DNA of 64,000 bases. It comes from JAIQFF01 sp963788505. Lineage in GTDB: Bacteria > Acidobacteriota > Terriglobia > Terriglobales > Acidobacteriaceae. A program made the position numbers and the translations under genes. How positions within the stretch are numbered: the stretch's first letter is position 1; every line of letters begins with the position of its first letter. The DNA lies in the NCBI GenBank assembly GCA_963788505.1, contig CAWBGY010000014.1:124001-188000 (forward strand). The letters are read 5' to 3'. Positions 51,446 through 59,970 of this stretch are shown here, one piece after another. The notes beneath the pieces are model-generated. The model ran no database searches. It had not been told where the DNA came from and saw only the letters and a list, made by a program, of their open reading frames with translations.

Positions 51446-54058
51446 GTGAAGCCAAGACTGGTAGGCGCGTCGGCATTGTTGCGCGAGAAGGTGTTCTTTC
51501 TCGAGCAGGAAACGCTTGCGATCGGACGCGATCCGGGCAACCGCTTGTGCGTTGACGATCCGGCCCTGTCGCGGCGGCACTGCATGATCGTCCGCGAGGG
51601 CGACATCTTCAAGGTCCGCGACCTCGACAGTCTGAATGGAACGTACGTCAATCAGACACGCATCAAGGAGCAGGTGCTCAATCATGGAGATCAGATATCC
51701 CTTGGCGATACGGTCTTCATTTTCCAGTATGAGAAACCGGACCCCAATGCCACGGTCCTGTTAAGCAGCCCGCCTCCTCCGGCCGCGCCTCCGGTTGCGC
51801 CCGCGGTTGGACCCGGCACTCCTGCCGTTGTCCCGGCCACCCCTGCGGCTGCTCCCTCCGCCCCTGCGGTTGCCGTGGCCCCACCCCCGCCTCCGCCTCC
51901 CCTTCCCCCGGGGATCCACCTCACCATCGACGGCAGAGAAGTCTCGGTGCCGCCGGGCACGACCATCTTCGACGCGGCGCGTCTGAACGGGGTCCCGATT
52001 CCCACGCTTTGTCACCAGCAGAACGAGAATCCGGTGGGGGTTTGCCGGGTGTGCACCGTAGACGTGGGGGCGCGGGTGTTTACGGCGTCGTGTATCCGGC
52101 TGGTCGAGCCCGGCATGAAGGTGAAGACAAACTCGGACGGGGTGCAGGCGGCGCGCCGGACTCTGCTGGAATTGCTGATGGCGGACCACCCTTCGCCTTG
52201 CCAGCGCCAGAAAATTTCCGGAGATTGCGAACTGGAGACGCTGGCGTATCAGGCCGGGATCACGCAGCCACGCTTCGCCAAGCGCGTAGGCCCGCGAGGA
52301 CGAGACGACTCCTCGCTGGTCATTGCGGTGGACCACGATGCCTGCATTCTGTGCGACCGCTGTGTCCGCGCCTGCAATGACATTCGTCACAACCTGGTCC
52401 TGGAGCGGCGCGGCAAAGGCTACCAGGCGGGCGTCGCCTTCGACAACAACCTGCCGATGGGATCGTCGTCCTGCGTGTCGTGCGGGGAATGTATGGTGTC
52501 ATGCCCCACCGGCGCGCTGACCAATCGCATCGTGGTGCGGACGGAAATGGGAGTGGGGGAGGCGTTCCGTCCCGAGGAACTGCAACATCTTCCCGTCTTC
52601 AAGAATGTTTCCGGCACGTTTCTGCAGCTCAATCAAAAAGCGCTGGTCAAGCGCCGGTTCAAGGCCGGGGAGATTGTCTGCCGGGAGGGAGATTTCGGCT
52701 CCACCGCGTTCTACATTCTGGAGGGCAAAGTCGAGATCTTTCTCTCCAGTCCCATGGCCCATGTGACCACCAAGGGAAGCAGCACCGGCCTGCTGAGCAA
52801 GCTCTCCAGCAATTTGACGCGCCGGGACCAGGACCGCCGGAGCGAGGAAATGAACCGGCCTTACATTCCCATCGACGCGCCCGTGGATCTGCCCTACAAC
52901 AATCCGGTCGCCGAACTGGGGCCCGGCGAACTCTTCGGTGAGATGACCTGCATGAGTTTTTACCCGCGCTCGGCAACGGTGCGGGCAGCGACCGACTGCG
53001 TCATGGTAGAGATGTTGCGCAACGTACTGGACATCATGCTGCGCAACAAAACCTTCCGCGCCCAGATGGAGCAGGCCTACCGCACCCGGGCCCTGGACTC
53101 GCACCTGCGCTGCGTGCCCTGGTTTTCCACTCTCACCAGCGATTTTATTGATCAGCTGCGGAACCGGGTGGAGCTTGAGCGCTTCGCGCCTGGTCAGGTG
53201 ATCTGCAAACAGGGGGACCCGGCCGACAGTTTCTATCTGATCCGAATCGGATTCGTTAAGGTTTCCGAGGAGCGTCCGGGAGGCGAACTGGTGCTCGCGT
53301 ACCTGGCGAAAGGCGGGTATTTTGGCGAAATCGCATTCCTGACCGGCGCGGCCAGGACCGCGACCTGCACGGCGCTCGACCATGTGGAGGTCGTGAAGAT
53401 CGGCGGCGAGGATTTCAAGCAGATGCTGGAGCGCTTCCCCGAGGTGCGGCGCGGGCTGGAGGGTGTGGCCCAGGAGCGGATTGAAAGCAATCGCATACGG
53501 GCTGAGCGGATGGGCAACGTGCCCATCGATGATTTCCTGACCCAAGGCCTGATGGAAGCGCAGAGCCTGCTGCTGCTGGACCTGGAGCGCTGCACCCGTT
53601 GCGATATGTGCGTGCGCGCCTGCGCGGACGCCCACAACGGCGTCAGCCGGCTGGTGCGCGAGGGCCTGCGTTTCGACAAATACCTGGTCGCCACCTCCTG
53701 CCGGCAATGCCGCGATCCGCTGTGCATGGTGGGCTGCCCGGTCGGCTCCATTCGCCGCCGCAATTCCCTGGAAGTGATCATCGAGGACTGGTGCATCGGC
53801 TGTGGGTTGTGCGCCAACAACTGTCCCTACGGCAATATCAACATGCATCCCTTCCGGGTGGAACTGGATGACGCCGCGCACCCCGGACGCAAGGTAGCGA
53901 CCGTGAAGGTCAAGGCAACTTCGTGCGACCTTTGCCATGACCACGCGGAACCCAGTTGCGTGTACGCCTGTCCGCACGATGCGGCGCACCGGGTGAACCC
54001 AACACAATTCTTTGCCAAGTTAATGCAGTCTCGAGACGCAGCCAAAGTCCGGCACTAG
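51446..54058 (+). CDS. FHA / NuoG-type ferredoxin / two cNMP-binding domains / HybA-type ferredoxin fusion
   Basis: 870 residues. 1-98: FHA (AIGRDPGNR, LSRRHCMIV, SLNGTYVN). 100-155: Pro/Ala linker. 156-235: [2Fe-2S] ferredoxin (Cys189, 200, 203, 216). 245-265: NuoG-like motif with His248, Cys252 and Cys261, but Gln255 where a Cys is usual. 300-353: two [4Fe-4S] sites (Cys300/303/306/310; Cys343/346/349/353). 375-540: first cNMP fold with a 45-residue insert; cassette GELFGEM...PRSATV keeps Glu499 and Arg508. 560-680: second cNMP fold with Glu628 and Arg637. 712-845: four Cys quartets (716-726, 752-764, 783-793, 827-842) as in HybA/DmsB. No membrane helix or Tat signal. It probably links NADH oxidation to the membrane protein downstream under FHA and cyclic-nucleotide control. 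Confidence 0.88.
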   Translation: MKPRLVGASALLREKVFFLEQETLAIGRDPGNRLCVDDPALSRRHCMIVREGDIFKVRDLDSLNGTYVNQTRIKEQVLNHGDQISLGDTVFIFQYEKPDPNATVLLSSPPPPAAPPVAPAVGPGTPAVVPATPAAAPSAPAVAVAPPPPPPPLPPGIHLTIDGREVSVPPGTTIFDAARLNGVPIPTLCHQQNENPVGVCRVCTVDVGARVFTASCIRLVEPGMKVKTNSDGVQAARRTLLELLMADHPSPCQRQKISGDCELETLAYQAGITQPRFAKRVGPRGRDDSSLVIAVDHDACILCDRCVRACNDIRHNLVLERRGKGYQAGVAFDNNLPMGSSSCVSCGECMVSCPTGALTNRIVVRTEMGVGEAFRPEELQHLPVFKNVSGTFLQLNQKALVKRRFKAGEIVCREGDFGSTAFYILEGKVEIFLSSPMAHVTTKGSSTGLLSKLSSNLTRRDQDRRSEEMNRPYIPIDAPVDLPYNNPVAELGPGELFGEMTCMSFYPRSATVRAATDCVMVEMLRNVLDIMLRNKTFRAQMEQAYRTRALDSHLRCVPWFSTLTSDFIDQLRNRVELERFAPGQVICKQGDPADSFYLIRIGFVKVSEERPGGELVLAYLAKGGYFGEIAFLTGAARTATCTALDHVEVVKIGGEDFKQMLERFPEVRRGLEGVAQERIESNRIRAERMGNVPIDDFLTQGLMEAQSLLLLDLERCTRCDMCVRACADAHNGVSRLVREGLRFDKYLVATSCRQCRDPLCMVGCPVGSIRRRNSLEVIIEDWCIGCGLCANNCPYGNINMHPFRVELDDAAHPGRKVATVKVKATSCDLCHDHAEPSCVYACPHDAAHRVNPTQFFAKLMQSRDAAKVRH

Positions 54059-54067
54059 CGAAACGCG

Positions 54068-54988
54068 ATGCTCATCGACAGTTCACATAAGAAATGGTTT
54101 GCCGCCAGCATCGTAATACTGGCAGTGGCTACGGCCGTCTTCATTACCTATGCCGTGGGTACTCCGCAGGGCGTTAGTGGGCGACGAGGATTTGGACTGG
54201 CCTGCGGCATCACCGGTTTTACCTTCATGCTGGTGGCGGCGTTGTTGGGCGCGCGGAAGAAAGTACCAGTCTGGCGTCTGGGCAGGATGCAAACCTGGAT
54301 GCGGGCGCACCTGTGGCTCGGTTTACTCAGTTTCCCTCTGATTCTTTTCCACGCGGACTTTCACACTGGCGGCAAGCTTACGACCGTGCTGGTGTGGCTT
54401 TTCGCCTTCGTCTATGCCAGCGGGATTTTGGGCGCTGCCTTGCAGCACTTTCTGCCTCACTTCTATACCACCCAGGTCCCGATGGAAACAATTTTTGAAC
54501 AGATCGGGCATGTGCGGGAGCAGCTGCTGACCGAGGCGCAGAAGCTGATTGAAGACGCCGCCACTTCCCTGGAGGGAGACTTTGCCAAGGCCAGCGACCA
54601 GCAGCGGGCTTCGGCGGCCAGCGCCGGCACCATGGGGGACTTCAGCGTAGGAACCGGGCTCCAGACCGATGAACAAGCGGCATTCGAACTGCGGAAGTTT
54701 TTCCGGGACGAACTCAAGCCCTTCCTCGAATCTCCCCGGTCGCGGCGTGTGAACCTGAGAGAGGCGGCGCGGGCGCGGGCGGCGTTCCGGCAGCTCCGCA
54801 TCCTGGTGCCGGCCAGCCTGGCATCGACGTTGGAGGACCTGGAGAACATCTATGAAGAAACCCGGCAGCTGGAGATGCAAAGCCGCCTGCACAAGGCGCT
54901 TCACCTTTGGCTCTTCGTGCATGTTCCCCTGTCGTACACGCTGTTGGTGTTGGCGTCCATCCACGCGGTGGTCGCTTTGCGTTACTGA
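54068..54988 (+). CDS. Membrane protein with two His-x13-His helices, probable di-heme b subunit
   Basis: 306 residues, nine bp after the previous gene. Four hydrophobic helices lie in the first 125 residues and one at the end (about 280-303); between them is a soluble helical domain (about 130-275). Helix 3 has His81 and His95 (HLWLGLLSFPLILFH), helix 5 has His285 and His299 (HVPLSYTLLVLASIH). Both pairs are 14 apart, as in ferric-reductase or cytochrome b type proteins that hold two b hemes across the membrane. Further His occur at 99, 127 and 131. I infer a transmembrane electron carrier between the cytosolic Fe-S protein and the decaheme cytochrome; it may also bind quinol. It is not a known named subunit to me. 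Confidence 0.75.
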   Translation: MLIDSSHKKWFAASIVILAVATAVFITYAVGTPQGVSGRRGFGLACGITGFTFMLVAALLGARKKVPVWRLGRMQTWMRAHLWLGLLSFPLILFHADFHTGGKLTTVLVWLFAFVYASGILGAALQHFLPHFYTTQVPMETIFEQIGHVREQLLTEAQKLIEDAATSLEGDFAKASDQQRASAASAGTMGDFSVGTGLQTDEQAAFELRKFFRDELKPFLESPRSRRVNLREAARARAAFRQLRILVPASLASTLEDLENIYEETRQLEMQSRLHKALHLWLFVHVPLSYTLLVLASIHAVVALRY

Positions 54989-55003
54989 AGAACGGGCGGA
55001 TTG

Positions 55004-56248
55004 ATGCTGCGACGCGTACGCACAACCAAAAATCTCGCCAAGCGGATTGACCTGCAGTACTTCGCGCGCCCACATCCGCTGCGGCGCTGGCGCTTCCTGC
55101 TGTCCCTGGCCGTGCCGCTGATCGGTGTGATTTGGCTTCTGTCGCACTGGGTGGTCAGCCAGGAACCGTTCGCCAGCGGGCCGGTGTCGGCTTCGCATGC
55201 GGCGTTTGTCACGCGTTGCAACGTATGCCATGCCGGCGAGGGTGGCCGTTACTTCCGGCCGGTAACCGAAAAAGCATGCCTGGGATGTCATGATGCGCCG
55301 GCCCACCATGCCACCAGCGTCCTGTTCACGCCTACATGTGGCTCCTGTCATCAGGAACATCGCAGCCGGGCGCGGCTGATCGAGGTCCGGGACCAAGCCT
55401 GTGCCGAGTGCCACGCCGATCTGAAGGTTCGGAGCGGGGCGCCGACATTTCAGAACGTCTCCCGTTTCGAGGGGACGAATCACCCGGAGTTCTACGCCAA
55501 ACGGGCCGGCTTTACCAACCCCAGCAAGATCAAGTTCAACCACCAGGTGCATGTTGCCCTCGGCGGCTGTGACGCCTGCCATACTCCCGCGGGACTGGAG
55601 GAGAGCATAGGGAAAACAGCGGGTGGGGGCCCGGCCGCTGTCGCGAGGCTCCGGCCCGGGACGCCGCTCAATGACATCCGTGGAGCGTACATGCTCCCCA
55701 TCAAGTTTGCCGACCACTGCGTGAGCTGCCACGCCGACAAGCTGGAATTCGACAAGTCGATCCTGGAAAGCGTGCCGCACACGACACCCCAGGCAATTCA
55801 CGCGGAAATTATGAAGCACGCGGCCGGCAAGGCGGCCCAGGTCGCCACTCTGGAGATTGCCCTATGGGAGCAGTGCAGCTTCTGCCACGTACTGAAAGAG
55901 ACGGACAACGAACTTCCGGAGGTGGTAAGTCCGTCGCTGAAGACGAGGTGGTTTGAGCACGCGAAGTTCAGCCACGGAGTGCACAGCGTGTTCTCCTGCC
56001 AGAGCTGCCATGCGGCGGCGGCGAACAGTCAGACGGCTTCCGATGTATTGTTGCCCGGGATAGCAAAGTGCGAGAGCTGCCACCATCCCAAGGGAGCGCG
56101 TTCCGGTTGCTTTGAGTGCCACTCTTACCACGACTGGACCACTCGAAAGCCGGTACAGACTCCCATCGATGCCGCCGGCAGGGTACGTGGAAAACCTGTC
56201 CCGGCCAGCGAGAGGACGGAAGGCGGAGAGTTGGCAGAAGCGCAGTAG
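55004..56248 (+). CDS. Decaheme cytochrome c, membrane-anchored
   Basis: 414 residues from ATG 55004 (an in-frame TTG lies at 55001). The N-terminus is basic and has one hydrophobic helix (FLLSLAVPLIGVIWLLSHWV, about 31-50), probably an uncleaved anchor. Ten CxxCH motifs follow: CNVCH, CLGCH, CGSCH, CAECH, CDACH, CVSCH, CSFCH, CQSCH, CESCH and CFECH, with distal His residues spread between. It belongs broadly to periplasmic multiheme (cytochrome c3/NapC-NrfH-like anchored) proteins. It starts 15 bp after the b-type membrane gene, so it is its likely electron acceptor on the periplasmic side. Confidence 0.9.
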   Translation: MLRRVRTTKNLAKRIDLQYFARPHPLRRWRFLLSLAVPLIGVIWLLSHWVVSQEPFASGPVSASHAAFVTRCNVCHAGEGGRYFRPVTEKACLGCHDAPAHHATSVLFTPTCGSCHQEHRSRARLIEVRDQACAECHADLKVRSGAPTFQNVSRFEGTNHPEFYAKRAGFTNPSKIKFNHQVHVALGGCDACHTPAGLEESIGKTAGGGPAAVARLRPGTPLNDIRGAYMLPIKFADHCVSCHADKLEFDKSILESVPHTTPQAIHAEIMKHAAGKAAQVATLEIALWEQCSFCHVLKETDNELPEVVSPSLKTRWFEHAKFSHGVHSVFSCQSCHAAAANSQTASDVLLPGIAKCESCHHPKGARSGCFECHSYHDWTTRKPVQTPIDAAGRVRGKPVPASERTEGGELAEAQ

Positions 56249-56314
56249 ATCGCGCGAGCCTGACCCAACCCGGCAGGCGGTCAGGCCGCGCGCCCCAGAA
56301 CTCCCTGCAACAAC

Positions 56315-56650
56315 CTACTTCTTCAACGTGCGAACGAAGGCAACCACATTCTCGATGTCGGCGTCGGTGACACCGCTGGCCGGTTTCATCTTGCCCTTGC
56401 CTTCCTTAACGATCTTCGCCAGGTCGGCATCGCTCGCCGCCTGGACTTCGGGCGAACCCAGGGCGCGGATTTCCGTCTTAAGCACCTTGGCCATTCCCGG
56501 GTTCCCTTCGCCCTCGGCGCCATGGCAGGTCTTGCATTTCCTGGTGTAAATGGCGTGGCCGGCCTCTGCATCCGCTGCCAGGGCCGGGATGATTGCAAGC
56601 ACAGTCACTACCGCGATCAACGCTACAGTTCGGGACATGAATTTGCTCAT
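56315..56650 (-). CDS. Monoheme class I cytochrome c
   Basis: 111 residues. A signal peptide (MSRTVALIAVVTVLAIIPAL) is followed by a small c-type cytochrome: CKTCH at 39-43 and a methionine ligand in KGKMKPASGV, ending VVAFVRTLKK. It is a soluble periplasmic electron shuttle. GGAGA precedes ATG 56650. The gene is the last of the minus-strand set and converges with the decaheme gene, with 66 bp between them. Confidence 0.92.
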   Translation of the reverse strand: MSKFMSRTVALIAVVTVLAIIPALAADAEAGHAIYTRKCKTCHGAEGEGNPGMAKVLKTEIRALGSPEVQAASDADLAKIVKEGKGKMKPASGVTDADIENVVAFVRTLKK

Positions 56651-56784
56651 GGGTTCGTTCTCCTCTTTATTCTCGTTCAGAAGCCTGCCGCTTGTGGCAT
56701 GACGCCTTAATTCACCGTCTCCCTGGCATTATGCCATGCGGGGCCTTGGACCTGCTTGGGTACAGCGTGTTCCTGGCAAATTTT

Positions 56785-58230
56785 CTACTGAAGGCCCCTT
56801 GTGTGACATTCGGCACATGTGTTTTCGAAAGTGTGGCAGGTCAGGCAACTGCGCTCATTGAGCATGGCCAGCCGCGCGTGCGCGCCACCCTTGAACAGAG
56901 CCAGTGGAAGATGACTTCGAGGCACTTCATTATGGCACCGGCTGCAGTAGTCGGTGGTGTGGCAGTCTGCACAACTGGTGCGGTCCAGCGCGGCGTACTT
57001 GCCGTGCACATCGTCACGCCAGCGGGCGGTGTGCGAGGCCGGCTGCATCACCTGGTGGCAGGAGAGACATTGATCGTTCGAGGCGGCCGAAGACGAAGTC
57101 TTCAAGACAACGTTGGTGTGGCAGACAAAGCACTTCGCGTCCGGGGCGGATGCTTCCGCCGCATGGTGCAGCCGGAAATTTTCAGTGTGGAACGCCGGCT
57201 TTACCCAGAGTGTGTGGCTCCCCGGCGTGGGCCCGCTCACCTTGTCGGTATGGCAGCTCTGGCAATTGGTCATGCGAAACTTCGAGGTCACGGTTTTCTG
57301 CTTTTCGTGACATTGCGCGCAGTCCAGCATGTTCGGCAGAATCAGGTCCGAAAGCTGGGTGCTCCTGGTTATGGCATAGTGGCAGGTCATGCAGGTCAAG
57401 TGATCTTCGTCATGGTGTATGAGGTGCGCCACGTGCGAGAACCTCAGGTCGTTGTACTTGCCGGCCAGCACCTGGACAGAAAGCATCTTCTTGGCCGGGT
57501 CAGGGTTTTCGATTTCTTCGGGATTATGACATCCGCGGCAGTCGTCGGTCGTCGAAGCCGGGCTCAACATCGGCTTCATCCCTGGCTTGGAGTGGCATGA
57601 CGTGCACTCGGCGTGGCCGGGGAAAGTTCCATAAGCGCCTTGGGCATCGAACTTGTGGCAGAAGGTGCAGTCTCCACGGTAGCCGGTGTGGGGATCCACC
57701 CGGCCCTTCGGGTCGGTGTGCCTGGCATGTGAGAACTGGGTGAGCAAGGCCCGAGTGCCCTTGTAACGCGGATAGGGAAAGAGGTCATCACTGCTGGTCG
57801 GCGGAAACGACGAATGGCACTGCTTACATATCTTCTCGTCGAGCTGGTCGCCAAACGCGTCGGCGTGGCAGACCATACATTGGTCGTGCCCGGGCCGCTG
57901 CAACACCACGGAGTCATCCTTCACCGGGACGTGGCAGGTGCTGCAATCGAGGCCCGCCTCCTTGAGGTGGAAGGCATGCAGGTGGAACGGCTTCTCCTCG
58001 GCTGCGGGTGCGGCGGCGGGTGCAGTCGCGGGTGCGGGTGCGGCTGCGGCCGGTGCGGTCGCGGCGGGTGCAGTCGCGGGTGCGGCTGCGGCGGGTGCAG
58101 CCGCGGCGGGCGGCTGCGCTGGCGCAGGCGGGTTCTTCTGCTGCGTCGCAGCGGGCGCCTGCATGCCAAGGCAGAAGAGCACGCCGAGCCATGTAGCCGT
58201 CAATCGTGAGCGTTGTCTACCGGGACTCAT
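56785..58230 (-). CDS. Fifteen-heme cytochrome c, exported
   Basis: 481 residues from ATG 58230, which lies two bases after the stop of the barrel gene. A signal peptide (LTATWLGVLFCLGMQAPAA) is followed by a Pro/Ala linker (about 35-80) and a heme domain with fifteen CxxCH motifs: CSTCH, CMVCH, CKQCH, CTFCH, CTSCH, CRGCH, CMTCH, CAQCH, CQSCH, CFVCH, CLSCH, CADCH, CSRCH, CLTCH and CAECH. That is about one heme per 27 residues, dense enough for a molecular wire. Its coupling with the outer-membrane barrel gene suggests it sits at or in the barrel, like MtrA with MtrB. The homology to Mtr proteins is structural reasoning, not sequence identity. Confidence 0.9.
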   Translation of the reverse strand: MSPGRQRSRLTATWLGVLFCLGMQAPAATQQKNPPAPAQPPAAAAPAAAAPATAPAATAPAAAAPAPATAPAAAPAAEEKPFHLHAFHLKEAGLDCSTCHVPVKDDSVVLQRPGHDQCMVCHADAFGDQLDEKICKQCHSSFPPTSSDDLFPYPRYKGTRALLTQFSHARHTDPKGRVDPHTGYRGDCTFCHKFDAQGAYGTFPGHAECTSCHSKPGMKPMLSPASTTDDCRGCHNPEEIENPDPAKKMLSVQVLAGKYNDLRFSHVAHLIHHDEDHLTCMTCHYAITRSTQLSDLILPNMLDCAQCHEKQKTVTSKFRMTNCQSCHTDKVSGPTPGSHTLWVKPAFHTENFRLHHAAEASAPDAKCFVCHTNVVLKTSSSAASNDQCLSCHQVMQPASHTARWRDDVHGKYAALDRTSCADCHTTDYCSRCHNEVPRSHLPLALFKGGAHARLAMLNERSCLTCHTFENTCAECHTRGLQ

Positions 58231-58232
58231 GC

Positions 58233-59909
58233 CTAGTATTTCCAATCTATGCCGAACCGAAATACCTGCCCGTTCTTAATACTCGGCCGCCACACAAAAA
58301 AATCGGTGTCGAGGCTGTAGTCGAAATAGAGCCGACTATGCTGGTCCAACCGCACGGCTGCATTACCCAGCCAACCCTTGTCCTGCGCATTGTTAATAAA
58401 GAAGAACCGATCCTGGAAGTCTACCCGGCGAAAGAACCCGCCGCCCCGCACACTCACCTTTCCTTCGGCAAAGCTCTTGCCCAATTGCAGGCTGAAGTCC
58501 TGGTCCTTGGTTTCGCCGGTGGCGGTGATATCGTCAAACGTCGTCGCCGGAACGGGGTTCTTCCGGTCCAGATCACGCTCGTGATACTCAATGAAGGTCT
58601 CGATCCGCTTCCAGGGAAACACCTGGGCGTTGACGCGGTAATCCTGGAACGAAGTATCGAACGGTCCCTGGTCGTTGCTGTCATTGAGCCTGCGAACCCA
58701 CAGCGTGCCGCCCAAACGCAGACGCGGCAGCACATCCCGGTGCACATCGATGGTGAACTGACTGTAGGGGGACTGTGGCCCCAGGTTCAAGCGTAAAAGG
58801 GGGTTGTACGGATCGAGGTCGCGCGCGCCGTAGGTATAGTCGTAGAAGTAGTCCTGGTTGGTCAGTTTCTGGACGAACCCGAGCAACAGTGTCGTTTTGC
58901 CGTTGCTGGGCGACCACATGCCGCTGACGCTAAAGTCCACCGGGTGGCCGTTCACCATCTTGAAGTAGCTGTTCAGCAGCCAGTCCTTGGGCAGGCGCTG
59001 ACGATAAGTAAAAAGGTGGCTCCCCTTGACGTAGAAGAGCCCGGAGTACTCCAGGCTGGCGTTGCGGAAGCGGTACACGAGACTCACGCCGCCGATGGCA
59101 CGCTGCTCGGGATCGCTGTAATAAGTAAAGCGCCGGCCGCCGTACACGGTCAGCGAATACTTGGGCCGGTTACGGCTGAAGGAAAGTCCGTCGAACGACG
59201 CCAGTTCCGCGCCATACACATATTGCCGTCCCAGGCGCACGCTCGAATCCGAGAAAAATCCGTCGCTGGGCTTTCCGTTGATCTCGACGTATCCGGTCTG
59301 CAGTTCGAAGACACGGCTTTGGGGAAAGCTGTTGAGGATGCCCTGACTTGGCGATCCAGGATTCACGGAGGTCAGATCGGTGCGGTAGCGGAGGGAAAAG
59401 TTGGTGTTCACCCGGTCCGAGCCCCAGCCCCGCGTTCCGAAATTCATGAAACTGTACATCTCATTGGTCGAGGGCTGGAATACCGGCGAATATGGAATTC
59501 CGGCGGGGGTGACTACGGTCTCCGGCGGCCCGTCGATCACGCCTGTCGCCGTCGGTTGACCGCTGAAGTAGGTCTGAGTGCGCGTGTACTCGGTGCGCAT
59601 CTCGAAGAACAGATGATTGGCGAAGTCGGCGGCGGGACCGTAATGCGAGGTCACTTGCGGCGCCGCCAGTGCCATGTCGGGGTGCGGCGGTGGCACCGCG
59701 TTCTGGAGCACGTCACCCCAGGCGTCCGACACATCAGGCGGCGCCGGGGGTGGCGGCGCCGGAGCCGCGGTCTTTGCCGGCGGCGGAGTCTTTGCCGGCG
59801 GCTGGGCCTGCGCCGGCGGAGCAGTGCTGTTTGCCGGCTGCTGTGCCCCCGCAGCCAAAGCCAAAGTCAGCGACACTCCCACGCAGAACAACAGCTTGCG
59901 AAGTGACAA
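58233..59909 (-). CDS. Outer-membrane beta-barrel, porin-cytochrome partner
   Basis: 558 residues. A signal peptide (MSLRKLLFCVGVSLTLALAA) is followed by a Pro/Ala-rich linker (about 25-60) and a long beta-barrel: many alternating strands (NTNFSLRYRTDLTSV, SLEYSGLFYVKGSHLF, RLYFDYSLDTDFFVW) and a C-terminal FGIDWKY aromatic end. It has no CxxCH. The gene is directly upstream of the fifteen-heme cytochrome and downstream of TPR and pentaheme genes, so it is probably the porin of a trans-outer-membrane conduit. MtrB/PioB-like is the nearest functional analogy; the size fits a barrel of about 22-26 strands. This remains inference. Confidence 0.75.
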   Translation of the reverse strand: MSLRKLLFCVGVSLTLALAAGAQQPANSTAPPAQAQPPAKTPPPAKTAAPAPPPPAPPDVSDAWGDVLQNAVPPPHPDMALAAPQVTSHYGPAADFANHLFFEMRTEYTRTQTYFSGQPTATGVIDGPPETVVTPAGIPYSPVFQPSTNEMYSFMNFGTRGWGSDRVNTNFSLRYRTDLTSVNPGSPSQGILNSFPQSRVFELQTGYVEINGKPSDGFFSDSSVRLGRQYVYGAELASFDGLSFSRNRPKYSLTVYGGRRFTYYSDPEQRAIGGVSLVYRFRNASLEYSGLFYVKGSHLFTYRQRLPKDWLLNSYFKMVNGHPVDFSVSGMWSPSNGKTTLLLGFVQKLTNQDYFYDYTYGARDLDPYNPLLRLNLGPQSPYSQFTIDVHRDVLPRLRLGGTLWVRRLNDSNDQGPFDTSFQDYRVNAQVFPWKRIETFIEYHERDLDRKNPVPATTFDDITATGETKDQDFSLQLGKSFAEGKVSVRGGGFFRRVDFQDRFFFINNAQDKGWLGNAAVRLDQHSRLYFDYSLDTDFFVWRPSIKNGQVFRFGIDWKY

Positions 59910-59970
59910 CGTCAGGCCTCGCCTCTAGTTGGTGAACTGCAGTTTGCTGATACTGCTGGAGCCGGTTGCA

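Noticed and set aside
54323..55819. Minus-strand open frame of 498 codons
   Set aside because: Runs across two plus-strand genes (membrane protein and decaheme) and contains none of their logic.
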